Positions 48,622-57,091 of a stretch of DNA of 64,000 nt are shown piece after piece. Within the stretch, counting starts at the first letter, position 1, and each line of letters starts with the position of its first letter. The position numbers and the translations under genes are program-made. Where the stretch lies: assembly GCA_029977705.1 (NCBI GenBank), contig JAPOKJ010000016.1, positions 1 through 64,000 of the forward strand, given 5' to 3'. The notes under the pieces were generated by a model. The model was not told the origin of the DNA. It searched no databases and worked only from the letters and a program-made list of their open reading frames with translations. Source of the DNA: Burkholderiales bacterium (GTDB lineage: Bacteria > Pseudomonadota > Gammaproteobacteria > Burkholderiales > Burkholderiaceae_E).

Positions 48622-49272
48622 ATGAAAAACTCCCCGGGACTGGCGCAGGCAGGCGAGGCCGGCAATCCGCAGCCCCAGGTCAATCTGAGCCGTGATCCTG
48701 CGGCGCGCGTGGCGGCCCTGGAGGCCTTGCTGATTGCCAAGGGCTATGTCGATCCGCAGGCGGTCGATGCCATCATCGAGACCTACCGGGACGAGGTGGG
48801 GCCGCGCTATGGCGCCCGTGTGGTGGCCCGGGCCTGGACCGAACCCGACTTTCGCCAGTGGCTGCTGCGCGATGGCACCGCGGCCATTGCCTCGATGGGC
48901 TATACCGGTCGTCAGGGCGAGCACATGACGGTGCTGGAGAACACGCCCGAGGTACACAACGTCGTCGTGTGCACGCTCTGCTCCTGCTACCCCTGGGCGG
49001 TGCTCGGCTTGCCCCCGGTCTGGTACAAGTCGCCGGCCTACCGCTCGCGTGTGGTCATTGATCCGCGCGCGGTGCTGGCCGAGTTCGGCACGCGATTGCC
49101 CGCGGACACCCGTATCAAGGTCTGGGATTCGACCGCCGAGATGCGCTACCTGGTGCTGCCGATGCAACCGCAGGCCTCGCTGGGGCTCGATGCCCGGGCG
49201 CTCGAGGACTGGGTCCCGCGCAATGCCATGATCGGCACGGCCGTGGCGGCTGCACCGGGCGTCGCAGCATGA
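48622..49272 (+). CDS. nthA: nitrile hydratase subunit alpha, cobalt type
   Basis: 216 residues from the ATG at 48622. It hydrates nitriles to amides. The metal-binding claw is VCTLCSCYPW, with Thr in the second position, the mark of cobalt (non-corrin) enzymes; iron enzymes have Ser. AALEALLIAKGYVDP, EVGPRYGARVVARAWTEPDFRQWLLRDG and RSRVVIDPRAVLAEFG are also typical. The beta subunit starts inside the stop codon. No amidase gene is adjacent. Confidence 0.96.
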   Translation: MKNSPGLAQAGEAGNPQPQVNLSRDPAARVAALEALLIAKGYVDPQAVDAIIETYRDEVGPRYGARVVARAWTEPDFRQWLLRDGTAAIASMGYTGRQGEHMTVLENTPEVHNVVVCTLCSCYPWAVLGLPPVWYKSPAYRSRVVIDPRAVLAEFGTRLPADTRIKVWDSTAEMRYLVLPMQPQASLGLDARALEDWVPRNAMIGTAVAAAPGVAA

Positions 49273-49943
49273 ACGGCCCCCAGGATCTGGGCGGCCTGCA
49301 GGGCTTCGGCCCGGTCCATCCCGAAACCGACGAGCCCTTGTTTCATGCGCCCTGGGAGGCGCGTGCGATGGCGCTGACCGTGGCCCTGGGTGCCAGCGGG
49401 ACCTGGAATATCGACCAGTCGCGCTTTCGCCGTGAAAGTCTGCCACCGGCCCTGTATTACGCCAGCTCCTACTACGAAATCTGGCTGGGCGGGCTCGAGG
49501 GTCTCTTGCAGGACTTTGGCCTGGCCAGTGCGCAAGAGATCCTTCAGGGCCGCAGCCTGGGACCGGTGCGGGCGATCGGCCGCGTGCTCAAGTCCGAGGA
49601 TGTGGCAGCGGCGCTGCGGCGTGGCTCGCCGACCACCCGGCCGGCGCCGGATGCCCGCAGGCCCGCCTTCGCGGTGGGCGATGAGGTGGCAACGATCAAT
49701 GCCCATCCAGCTCATCACACCCGCCTGCCACGCTATGTCCGCGGCAAGCGCGGGCGCGTCATTGCGCAGCATGGCTTCCATGTCTTTGCCGACAGCAATG
49801 CGCAGGGTCTGGGCGAGGATCCCCAGGTGCTGTACACCGTGGAATTCGACGCCCACGAACTGTGGGGAGCGGACACCACGGCCGACAGCGTCTGCGTCGA
49901 TTGCTTCGAACCCTATCTGTCTGCGGTCGGGCGTCCGGCATGA
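49269..49943 (+). CDS. nthB: nitrile hydratase subunit beta
   Basis: 224 residues. It forms the heterodimer with the alpha subunit and contributes arginines to the active site. The start MNGPQDLGGLQGFGPVHPETDEPLFHAPWEARAMALTVAL and the C-terminal SH3-like domain (FAVGDEVATINAHPAHHTRLPRYVRGKRGRVIAQHGFHVFADSNAQGLGEDPQVLYTVEFDAHELWG) are diagnostic. It overlaps the alpha stop by 4 bp and the next start by 4 bp. Confidence 0.96.
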   Translation: MNGPQDLGGLQGFGPVHPETDEPLFHAPWEARAMALTVALGASGTWNIDQSRFRRESLPPALYYASSYYEIWLGGLEGLLQDFGLASAQEILQGRSLGPVRAIGRVLKSEDVAAALRRGSPTTRPAPDARRPAFAVGDEVATINAHPAHHTRLPRYVRGKRGRVIAQHGFHVFADSNAQGLGEDPQVLYTVEFDAHELWGADTTADSVCVDCFEPYLSAVGRPA

Positions 49944-50395
49944 GCATCCCACCGGAAAACCGTTTGTCCCCCGGATCCGGCCAGGCTGCTGCGGGCGAGG
50001 CGCCCGGCTTGCCGCCCGGCATGTCCGAGCCCTGGCAGGCCCAGCTGTTCGCCCTGACCGTACACCTGAATGAACGGGGCCTGTTCGACTGGAGCACCTG
50101 GGCCCGGTACTTCGGGCCGGCCCTGGCGCGCCACCAGCAGGCCGCTTTTGCAGCGGCGCGTGGCGCCGACCCGGGCAGCACCGGGCCAGCCGGCCCTGCC
50201 AGCAGCGATACCTTGCGCGATTACTTTCTTGCCTGGCAGGAGGCCCTGGAACAATTGTTGGCCGAGCGCGAGATCGCGCTGCCGCTGGACATCGGCCTGC
50301 GGGCACAGGCCAGCGGCTGCTACCCGCGGCTGGCGCGCGCGCCGCTGGTCTTCAGGGCCCTGGCGCAGGCCCCCGGCAAGGCCGGTCCGGCATAG
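49940..50395 (+). CDS. nitrile hydratase accessory protein (cobalt-insertion activator)
   Basis: 151 residues from the ATG at 49940, overlapping the beta stop. It resembles the small beta-like activators (P14K/NhlE type) that load cobalt into the alpha subunit by subunit exchange: [32 protein letters not shown] and [18 protein letters not shown] match. Its last 25 codons overlap the antisense 3' end of pyrD by 76 bp, so this tail may be less conserved. Confidence 0.85.
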   Translation: MSIPPENRLSPGSGQAAAGEAPGLPPGMSEPWQAQLFALTVHLNERGLFDWSTWARYFGPALARHQQAAFAAARGADPGSTGPAGPASSDTLRDYFLAWQEALEQLLAEREIALPLDIGLRAQASGCYPRLARAPLVFRALAQAPGKAGPA

Positions 50396-51369
50396 ATCAG
50401 GCCGGTATAGATCTGCACCAGATCGGCACCCGCCTCGAGCTTCGAGACTGCATCGGCGGGCGACAGGATGCCGCCCACGCCGATGATCGGAAAGCCCTGC
50501 GGCAATTGCCGGCGCAACTGCCGGATCACCGCATTCGAGGCCTGCAGCACGGGTGCACCGGACAGGCCGCCAGCCTCCTGGGCATGAGGCAAACCGTCGA
50601 CCGCCGCCCGTGACAAGGTGGTGTTGGTGGCGATGACGGCATCCATGCCGAAGGCTGGCAGCAGATCGGCAATCACCTTGATCTGCTCCTCGTCCAGGTC
50701 GGGCGCGATCTTGATCGCCATCGGAACGCGCAGGCCGTCGCGCTGGGACAGGGCCTCACGCGCCGCCTGCAGTGCACCGAGCAATTGCGACAGCTCGTCA
50801 GCGCCCTGCAACTGGCGCAGGTTCTTGGTGTTGGGCGAGGAGATGTTGACCGTGATGTAGCTGGCATGCGGATGCACCTTGTCCAGGCAGATCAGGTAAT
50901 CATCGACGGCCTTCTCGATGGGCGTGGCTGCATTCTTGCCGATGTTCAGGCCAAGCACGCCCTTGTAGGCACTGCGCTCGACATTGCGGATCAGGTTGTC
51001 GACGCCCAGGTTGTTGAAGCCCAGGCGGTTGATCAGGGCCTGGCGTTCGGGGATCCGGAACATGCGCGGCTTGGCATTGCCGGGCTGCGCCAGCGGCGTG
51101 ACCGTACCCACCTCGAGAAACCCGAAGCCCATCGCATCCAGGCCGGCGATGTGCGCGCCGTTCTTGTCCAGCCCGGCGGCCAGACCTACGCGGTTGTCGA
51201 AGGACAGGCCCATCAGCCTGACCGGGTCGGCCACCTTGGGACCCGCCATCGCCTTGATGGCCAGGCGGGTAGGCAGGAAATCGAGGGACTTGAGCGTCTG
51301 CTCATGGGCCCATTCAGGGTCCGAGGCAAACAGGAAGGGGCGTGCGAGTGAGTAGAGACCGGCTGTCAT
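50320..51369 (-). CDS. pyrD: dihydroorotate dehydrogenase (quinone), class 2
   Basis: 349 residues. It oxidises dihydroorotate to orotate with FMN and passes electrons to quinone at the membrane. The N-terminal helical extension ([28 protein letters not shown]) is the class 2 mark. [60 protein letters not shown] (Ser catalytic base) and GVGGI are present. Its 3' end overlaps the nitrile hydratase activator gene. It lies 11 bp after bpt on the same strand. Confidence 0.98.
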   Translation of the reverse strand: MTAGLYSLARPFLFASDPEWAHEQTLKSLDFLPTRLAIKAMAGPKVADPVRLMGLSFDNRVGLAAGLDKNGAHIAGLDAMGFGFLEVGTVTPLAQPGNAKPRMFRIPERQALINRLGFNNLGVDNLIRNVERSAYKGVLGLNIGKNAATPIEKAVDDYLICLDKVHPHASYITVNISSPNTKNLRQLQGADELSQLLGALQAAREALSQRDGLRVPMAIKIAPDLDEEQIKVIADLLPAFGMDAVIATNTTLSRAAVDGLPHAQEAGGLSGAPVLQASNAVIRQLRRQLPQGFPIIGVGGILSPADAVSKLEAGADLVQIYTGLIYAGPALPGACARALKTSGARASRG

Positions 51370-51380
51370 GGGGCGGCATT

Positions 51381-52145
51381 CTACCGGCCCGGATCATCCG
51401 GCTGCGGACCGCGCAGCACCGGCTCGCCGCGTTCCCATTCGCCGTTGCGCAACAACTCGAGCGGCCGGAAGCGGCTCTTGTACTGCATCTTGGCGCTTTG
51501 TTCGATCCAGTAGCCCAGGTACAGGTAGCGCAGCTTGAGCTGGCGCGCCTGCTCGATCTGCCACAGCACGTTGTAGGTGCCGTAGCTGGCGCGCGCCTCG
51601 TGGGGATCGTAGAAGGTGTAGACCGAGGATAGTCCGTCGTTGAGGATGTCGATGATCGAGACGATGCGCAGCCGCCCTTCAGGATCGCGGAATTCGACCA
51701 GACGCGAATTGACCCGGCTTTGCAGCAGGAACTGCGCATATTGTTCTCGGCTGTCCTGATCCATGCCACCGCCGGCATGTCGCGTCGACTGGTAGCGCAG
51801 ATACAGGTCGTAGTGCTCGGGCACGAATCCCAGCCTTGCCACCAGAGGGCGCAGGTCGGCATGCTTTTTCCAGGCCCGCATCTGGCTGCGATCGGCCTTG
51901 AAGTCGGCCACCGGCACACGCACCGGCAGGCAGGCCCTGCAGCCATCGCAATGGGGCCGGTAGGTAAAGACGCCGCTGCGGCGGAAACCGGTGCGCACCA
52001 GTTCGCTGTAGACGTCGGAGTTGATCAGGTGATTGGGCGTGGCCACCTGGGAGCGCGCCTGATGACCCGGCAGGTAACTGCACGGATACGGGGCCGTTGC
52101 ATAGAACTGCAGGGCCGAAAACGGAAGTTCCTTAAGTTGCGTCAT
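51381..52145 (-). CDS. bpt: aspartate/glutamate leucyltransferase (Bpt)
   Basis: 254 residues. It transfers Leu to proteins with N-terminal Asp or Glu, marking them for ClpAP. The family start [31 protein letters not shown], the cysteine set [15 protein letters not shown] and the C-terminal [52 protein letters not shown] are present. The gene lies between aat and pyrD. Confidence 0.97.
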   Translation of the reverse strand: MTQLKELPFSALQFYATAPYPCSYLPGHQARSQVATPNHLINSDVYSELVRTGFRRSGVFTYRPHCDGCRACLPVRVPVADFKADRSQMRAWKKHADLRPLVARLGFVPEHYDLYLRYQSTRHAGGGMDQDSREQYAQFLLQSRVNSRLVEFRDPEGRLRIVSIIDILNDGLSSVYTFYDPHEARASYGTYNVLWQIEQARQLKLRYLYLGYWIEQSAKMQYKSRFRPLELLRNGEWERGEPVLRGPQPDDPGR

Positions 52146-52204
52146 CAGCTTGGATCATCTGGATTCGGTCAGAAGTCGTTATCGCGCAAAGCCGGTGCCA
52201 GCCT

Positions 52205-52942
52205 TCATTCCCCGGGCTCAGGCCAGTCCATATGACCTTCAGCATCACACATCTGCTGCCATTGCGAGGGGCTCTGGTCCATCAGCGGACCGATGTCCGC
52301 CACAAATTGCCGACGGGGAATTTCGCGGGCGCCGAAGGAGGCCAGGTGCCGGGTGTTCTGCTGGCAGTCTATCATGCGAAAACCCTGCCTGATCAGGGCT
52401 TTCACGAGGGCGACGAAGGCCAGCTTGGAGGCATCGGTGCGACGCGTGAACATCGATTCGCCAAAGAACATCCGACCCAGTGCCACGCCATACAGGCCCG
52501 CGATCATCTGGCCGTCTTCATGCACCTCGATGCTGTGGGCCAGGCCCCTGTCGTGCAGGCCGCAGTACGCGCCGATGATGGCGTCCGTGATCCAGGTGCC
52601 GTCCTGCCCTTCGCGTGGCTCGGCGCAGGCTTGCATCACCGCTCTGAAATTGCAGTCCAGGCGCAATTGCCAGCGCCCTTCACGGCGCACCCGGGCCAGG
52701 CGCTTGCGCAGGGAGCGGTGCAGCCTGAACTCGTCCAGGTGCAGCACCATGCGCGGGTCCGGGCTCCACCACAGCACCGGCTGGCCCTGGTTGTACCAGG
52801 GGAAGATGCCCTTGCGGTAGGCCTCGAGCAGGCGCGTCGGCCCGATATCCAGGCCTGCGCACAGCAGGCCCTCCGGGTCGGTCAGCGCCTGTTCCGGATC
52901 GGGCAAGGGCTCGTCCGGTTCGATCCATAGCAGCGCAGTCAA
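52205..52942 (-). CDS. aat: leucyl/phenylalanyl-tRNA-protein transferase
   Basis: 245 residues from the TTG at 52942, chosen because it aligns with the usual N-terminus; no ATG or GTG is available nearby and the frame remains open far upstream. It adds Leu or Phe to N-terminal Lys or Arg. PDPEQALTDPEGLLCAGLDIGPTRLLEAYRKGIFPWYNQGQPVLWWSPDPRMVL and GLAHSIEVHEDGQMIAGLYGVALGRMFFGESMFTRRTDASKLAFVAL are diagnostic. With bpt next to it, both bacterial N-degron branches are in one operon. Confidence 0.94.
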   Translation of the reverse strand: MTALLWIEPDEPLPDPEQALTDPEGLLCAGLDIGPTRLLEAYRKGIFPWYNQGQPVLWWSPDPRMVLHLDEFRLHRSLRKRLARVRREGRWQLRLDCNFRAVMQACAEPREGQDGTWITDAIIGAYCGLHDRGLAHSIEVHEDGQMIAGLYGVALGRMFFGESMFTRRTDASKLAFVALVKALIRQGFRMIDCQQNTRHLASFGAREIPRRQFVADIGPLMDQSPSQWQQMCDAEGHMDWPEPGE

Positions 52943-53003
52943 GAGCGTATCCGGTGCAGCGGGCCCGGGGGCAGGGCGTTGCAGGGCATCCGCGTGAGCA
53001 GGT

Positions 53004-53585
53004 TCAGCGGCGCTGCGGGGGCAGCATGGCCTTCTGATGCGGGCTGAAGCCGGAGGGTGCCTGACCGGCCGCCGCAGGTTCAGGCAGCCGGCCGGCGGCG
53101 CGGTCCTCGAAGAACCAGCGCAACGTGGTTTTGACCGTCGCAAACGACAACTCGTCCCAGGGGATGTCGGCCTCGTCGAACAGCCGGGCCTCCAGCGTCT
53201 CCTCGCCCGGATCAAGATCAGCCGAGCGCATCTGCGCCAGGTAAAAGACGTGCACCTGATGGACGTGCGGCACATCGAGGACCGAGAACAGGGCGCCGAT
53301 GTCGACCACGGCGCCGGCTTCCTCGAGCGTCTCGCGGGCAGCGCCCTCGGAGACCGCTTCGCCGTTTTCCATGAAGCCTGCTGGCAGCGTCCAGTAACCG
53401 TAGCGTGGCTCGATGGCACGCTTGCACAGCAGCACCTGCCGGCCCAGGACCGGCACGGTACCGACCACCAGACGCGGATTCTCGTAGTGGATCGCGCCAC
53501 AGCTGTCACAGCAGTAGCGCGGACGGTTGTCCCCGGCAGGGACTTTCTGGGCGACGCTTTGGCCGCAGGCGGAGCAGAATTTCAC
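53004..53585 (-). CDS. Nudix hydrolase with N-terminal zinc ribbon (NudC-like)
   Basis: 193 residues, GTG start at 53585. A zinc ribbon at the N-terminus (CSACG...CCDSCGAIHYENP) precedes a Nudix domain with the box GFMENGEAVSEGAARETLEEAGAVV (Gx5Ex7REUxEExGU). It hydrolyses a nucleoside diphosphate derivative; the zinc ribbon resembles NudC-type NADH pyrophosphatases, but the QPWPFPxS motif of true NudC is not seen. It lies 61 bp upstream of aat. Confidence 0.9.
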   Translation of the reverse strand: MKFCSACGQSVAQKVPAGDNRPRYCCDSCGAIHYENPRLVVGTVPVLGRQVLLCKRAIEPRYGYWTLPAGFMENGEAVSEGAARETLEEAGAVVDIGALFSVLDVPHVHQVHVFYLAQMRSADLDPGEETLEARLFDEADIPWDELSFATVKTTLRWFFEDRAAGRLPEPAAAGQAPSGFSPHQKAMLPPQRR

Positions 53586-53725
53586 GCATGGCAGTGTAGC
53601 AGTGCAAGCCCGCCGCCGGGCAGTCAGGTCCGCTGGCCAACGTTCGGCCCGCTGCGCGAACGCCGGGGCCGGCTGAGTCCAAAGGGCGAGGGTCCCTGTT
53701 CTTCAACTGCGACAGCCCATGTTTA

Positions 53726-53754
53726 TTGCCGCGCTGGAAAAACCATGCTATAGT
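53726..53754 (+). promoter_or_regulatory. sigma70 promoter of the initiator tRNA
   Basis: -35 TTGCCG (53726-53731), a 17-bp spacer and -10 TATAGT (53749-53754) place transcription start near 53761, 9 bp before the mature tRNA. Confidence 0.8.
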
Positions 53755-53769
53755 CTTAGGCTCATCAGA

Positions 53770-53846
<77 letters not shown>

Positions 53847-53885
53847 AACAATGCAGGGCTCTGAAATGTCAGGGCCGGCCGAAGG

Positions 53886-53916
53886 AGGGCTTGCCAATTC
53901 GCAAGCCCTTTTTTTC
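53886..53916 (+). terminator. Rho-independent terminator after tRNA-fMet
   Basis: AGGGCTTGC (53886-53894) pairs with GCAAGCCCT (53901-53909) across the 6-nt loop CAATTC, followed by seven T. It closes a transcript that carries only the tRNA. Confidence 0.93.
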
Positions 53917-54099
53917 TTTCTGGCGCTCCTTCAGATCGGATGTATGCCGTGAGCATCCATCGCCTTGCACGGGTGCACGGGACGCGCATTGCGTATGTGC
54001 TCATGCCCCCATGCTGTCAGCCGACGAAGCCCTCGCCGGCCACGGGTTCGTTATCATCCACGCACCCTCAATCACTGACCGGCTGCCGCCGGCCCGCGC

Positions 54100-55269
54100 A
54101 TGGATTTTCAGCTTACCCCGGAACAGCTCAGCCTGCAGCAACGCACCCGTGACTTCATCGCCCGTGAAGTCATGCCCCTGGAGAACGATCCCCGTCACAG
54201 CCATCACGGACCTTCCGAGGCGCTCAGGCAGGATCTGGTGGCGCGTGCCCGCGCCGCCGGCCTGCTCACGCCACATGCCTCCCGGGAGCTTGGGGGCCTC
54301 GGCCTTTCCCATGTGGACAAGGCCATCGTCTTCGAGGAAGCGGGCTATTCGCCGCTGGGGCCGGTGGCGCTGAACATCCACGCGCCGGATGAAGGCAACA
54401 TCCACCTGATGGAGGTGGTGGCAACCGAGGCCCAGAAAGAGCGCTGGCTCAAACCCCTGGTGCAGGGCCATATCCGCTCCTGCTTCTGCATGACCGAACC
54501 GCCTCCGGGGGCGGGCTCTGATCCTGGCATGCTCAACACCACGGCGCGCCGTGATGGCGACCACTACATCATCGATGGCCTGAAGACCTACATCACTGGC
54601 GCCACCGGTGCCGGCTTTGCCATCATCATGGCGCGCATGGAAGATGGCACAGCCACGATGTTCCTCTCCGACATGGACCGCCCCGGCATTCGCGTTGAGC
54701 GTCAGCTGGATGCGCTGGACTCCTGCTTTACCGGGGGCCATGGCGTGGTGCGCTTCGAGGGACTTAGGGTGCCCGCCTCGGACGTGCTCGGCGAGATCGG
54801 GCAGGGCCTGCGCTATGCACAGGTGCGTCTGGCGCCGGCGCGCCTGACCCATTGCATGCGCTGGCTTGGCCAGGCCCGTCGCGCGCATGATGTGGCCAGT
54901 GCCTATGCCCGCCAGCGCAAGGCCTTCGGGCAGGCCCTGGCGTCCCACGAGGGGGTCAGTTTCCAGCTGGCCGACAACGAGATGGACCTGCATGTCGCGC
55001 GACTGACCATCTGGCATTGCGCCTGGCTGCTCGATCAGGGCAGCAAGGGGCGGCACGAGTCGAGCGTGGCCAAGGTGATCTGCTCCGAGGCCGAGTGGCG
55101 CGTGGTCGATCGCAGTGTCCAGATTCTGGGCGGCAGCGGGGTCACCAGCGAGACCATCGTGGCACGCATCTTCAGCGACATGCGCGCCTTCCGGATCTAT
55201 GATGGCCCCTCGGAGGTGCACCGCTGGAGCATCGGCAACCGCATCGCCCGCGGCCCGGCCACGGTCTGA
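54100..55269 (+). CDS. acyl-CoA dehydrogenase family protein (ACAD10/11-like)
   Basis: 389 residues. An FAD-dependent alpha-beta dehydrogenase of acyl-CoA esters: CMTEPPPGAGSDPGMLNTTARRDGDHYIIDGLKTYITGA for the FAD and substrate region, YARQRKAFGQALASHEGVSFQLADNEMDL, and VQILGGSGVTSET. Where typical members have the catalytic Glu in YEGT, this one has IYDGPSEVHR with Asp, as in the ACAD10/11 group. Electrons would reach ETF and the ETF-QO at 9.6-11.3 kb. The gene stands alone after the tRNA unit. Confidence 0.93.
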   Translation: MDFQLTPEQLSLQQRTRDFIAREVMPLENDPRHSHHGPSEALRQDLVARARAAGLLTPHASRELGGLGLSHVDKAIVFEEAGYSPLGPVALNIHAPDEGNIHLMEVVATEAQKERWLKPLVQGHIRSCFCMTEPPPGAGSDPGMLNTTARRDGDHYIIDGLKTYITGATGAGFAIIMARMEDGTATMFLSDMDRPGIRVERQLDALDSCFTGGHGVVRFEGLRVPASDVLGEIGQGLRYAQVRLAPARLTHCMRWLGQARRAHDVASAYARQRKAFGQALASHEGVSFQLADNEMDLHVARLTIWHCAWLLDQGSKGRHESSVAKVICSEAEWRVVDRSVQILGGSGVTSETIVARIFSDMRAFRIYDGPSEVHRWSIGNRIARGPATV

Positions 55270-55352
55270 GACAAAACTCGCCAGGGGCGGTCATCCTGCG
55301 CGGGATGAACCTTCCGTTCCATCACCATCCCAACACCAACAAGGAGAGCATC

Positions 55353-55949
55353 ATGTCCGGAGGCGGATTTCATGTCCACGGCCCGCACGATCACGAACTC
55401 GAGCATGCGGCCCAGGGCCATCACGACGATCATGGTTCGAGCGGCAGCCGAATGACCAGCCAGATCGCCCTGTTCACCGCGCTGATCGCGACGGTGGGTG
55501 CCTTGTTCGGCTACATGGGCGGTGCCACCCAGGCCAATGCCGGGTTGTTCAAGAACAACGCGGCGATCAAGAAGACCGAGGCTTCCAACCAGTGGAACTA
55601 TTACCAGGCCAAGAGCGGCAAGCAAAACCTTGCCGAACTCGCCCTTGAACTTGTGCCGGCCGAGCGCAAGCCGACCTATGTCGAGGAGATCAAGCGCTAC
55701 AAGGAGGAAAAGGCCGTCATCAAGAAGGATGCCGAGAAACTGGAGGCCGAGGCGCGCAGCTGGGACAAGCAGTCCGATGAACAGATGCATCAACACCATC
55801 GCTGGGCCCAGGCAACGACCATCCTGCAGATTGCCATCGCCCTGGCGGCGATCGCGCTGTTGACCCGGCGCAAGTGGCTGGAGTGGGCGATGTTCGGTGC
55901 TGGTGCGGCAGGTGTCGTGGTGGGCGTGCTGGCACTGATGCATGTCTGA
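55353..55949 (+). CDS. DUF4337 domain-containing membrane protein
   Basis: 198 residues from the ATG at 55353, with AAGGAG 6 nt upstream. The first 30 residues are His/Asp-rich (FHVHGPHDHELEHAAQGHHDDHG). One transmembrane helix lies at about 33-52, a charged helical segment between (KRYKEEKAVIKKDAEKLEAEARSW), and two closely spaced helices at the end (TTILQIAIALAAIALLTRR; AMFGAGAAGVVVGVLALM). DUF4337 has no known role. The His-rich start could bind metal. Confidence 0.85.
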   Translation: MSGGGFHVHGPHDHELEHAAQGHHDDHGSSGSRMTSQIALFTALIATVGALFGYMGGATQANAGLFKNNAAIKKTEASNQWNYYQAKSGKQNLAELALELVPAERKPTYVEEIKRYKEEKAVIKKDAEKLEAEARSWDKQSDEQMHQHHRWAQATTILQIAIALAAIALLTRRKWLEWAMFGAGAAGVVVGVLALMHV

Positions 55950-56314
55950 TCTGCGTCCGGCTCGTGCAACTCGACGGCGGGCCTCGCCAGAGCAGGGCCC
56001 GGTCCGCCCCGGTGCTATACTGCGGTACTCCCAAGGTTGAAGGCGTCGGGCCGGGCTGGTTGCAGCCGGCACTGCGATGCCCATGCCGGGGACATGATCA
56101 GGGCTTGAGCGCATGAAGCCTGTTCGGGATGCACCCCGTCCCATGCGGCCCATCGGTGTCCACCCGTCTGTCCCGCCCCGAAGATACCTGGCGATCCACT
56201 GTGATGGATCGCCCTTGTGCCCCGTTTGTGCTGTGGCATGAACCGCGCCTTTGTCCGCCCGGAGCGCCTTTGCGACCGGTGGAACTTTCTGAACCACGAG
56301 ATGTGATTGCTCAA
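55950..56314. other. 365-bp region upstream of scpB
   Basis: TATACT at 56016-56021 may be a -10 box; no good -35 is seen. A perfect hairpin GGCGATCCA/TGGATCGCC with a 6-nt loop lies at 56190-56213 and has no T-tract. The scpB frame is open back to an ATG at 56129, and another in-frame ATG (56204) lies at the loop-stem border of this hairpin, but that stretch is not family-like. Otherwise I see nothing in it. Confidence 0.45.
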
Positions 56315-57091
56315 ATGCAGGACATTCAACCCAAGCATGTGATCGAGGCGGCCTTGCTGGCAGCCGAGGCCCCCATGCCGATGGCCAGCTTGCGCACCTT
56401 GTTCAACGACGAAATTGACAAGCCTGCGATGCTGGCGATGCTCGAGGAACTGCAAGCCGACTGGAAGGACCGGGGCGTGCGTCTGGCCGAGACTGCCACG
56501 GGCTGGCGATTCCAGACGGCGCCCGAGATGGCGTTGTTTCTTGAGCGCCTCAATCCGGAGCGGCCGGCGCGTTACTCGCGGGCGGTCATGGAAACCCTGG
56601 CCATCATCGCCTACCGCCAGCCGGTGACGCGCGGCGATATCGAGGATATCCGGGGCGTGACCGTCTCGAGCCAGGTCGTCAAATCCCTGGAGGATCGCGG
56701 TTGGATCGAGGTGATCGGTCACAAGGATGTGCTGGGACGGCCGGCCTTGCTGGGCACGACCCGCAAATTTCTCGACGACCTTGGGCTGTCCTCGATTGGC
56801 GACCTGCCCGAATTGAACACTGCCGCTGGCATGACCGAAATGGGCGATGCCCTCGAGCAGCAGGTGATCCCGTTTCCGCCCTCGGACGGCACGGACCCTG
56901 TGATTTCTGACGGGCAGATCGAATCCCCCACGCCGTTTGCAGCGCAGGTCCAGACCGATCTGTTGCCACCTGCTGCTGCGGATCCAGCCCCCGAGCTGGA
57001 GCTGCCCCTGACCGAAAACCTACTGGCGACCCCTACACAGGAAGTCCTTGATGAATCAGAGCGACCCGTTGGACCCGAATCACAAGCCTGA
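56315..57091 (+). CDS. scpB: segregation and condensation protein B
   Basis: 258 residues from the ATG at 56315, where family similarity begins ([24 protein letters not shown]). ScpB is the winged-helix kleisin partner of ScpA and SMC in chromosome condensation. Both winged-helix domains are visible, the second with [79 protein letters not shown]. About 85 Pro/Ala/acidic residues follow, not part of the fold. No scpA is adjacent. Its end overlaps rluB by 41 bp. Confidence 0.92.
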   Translation: MQDIQPKHVIEAALLAAEAPMPMASLRTLFNDEIDKPAMLAMLEELQADWKDRGVRLAETATGWRFQTAPEMALFLERLNPERPARYSRAVMETLAIIAYRQPVTRGDIEDIRGVTVSSQVVKSLEDRGWIEVIGHKDVLGRPALLGTTRKFLDDLGLSSIGDLPELNTAAGMTEMGDALEQQVIPFPPSDGTDPVISDGQIESPTPFAAQVQTDLLPPAAADPAPELELPLTENLLATPTQEVLDESERPVGPESQA

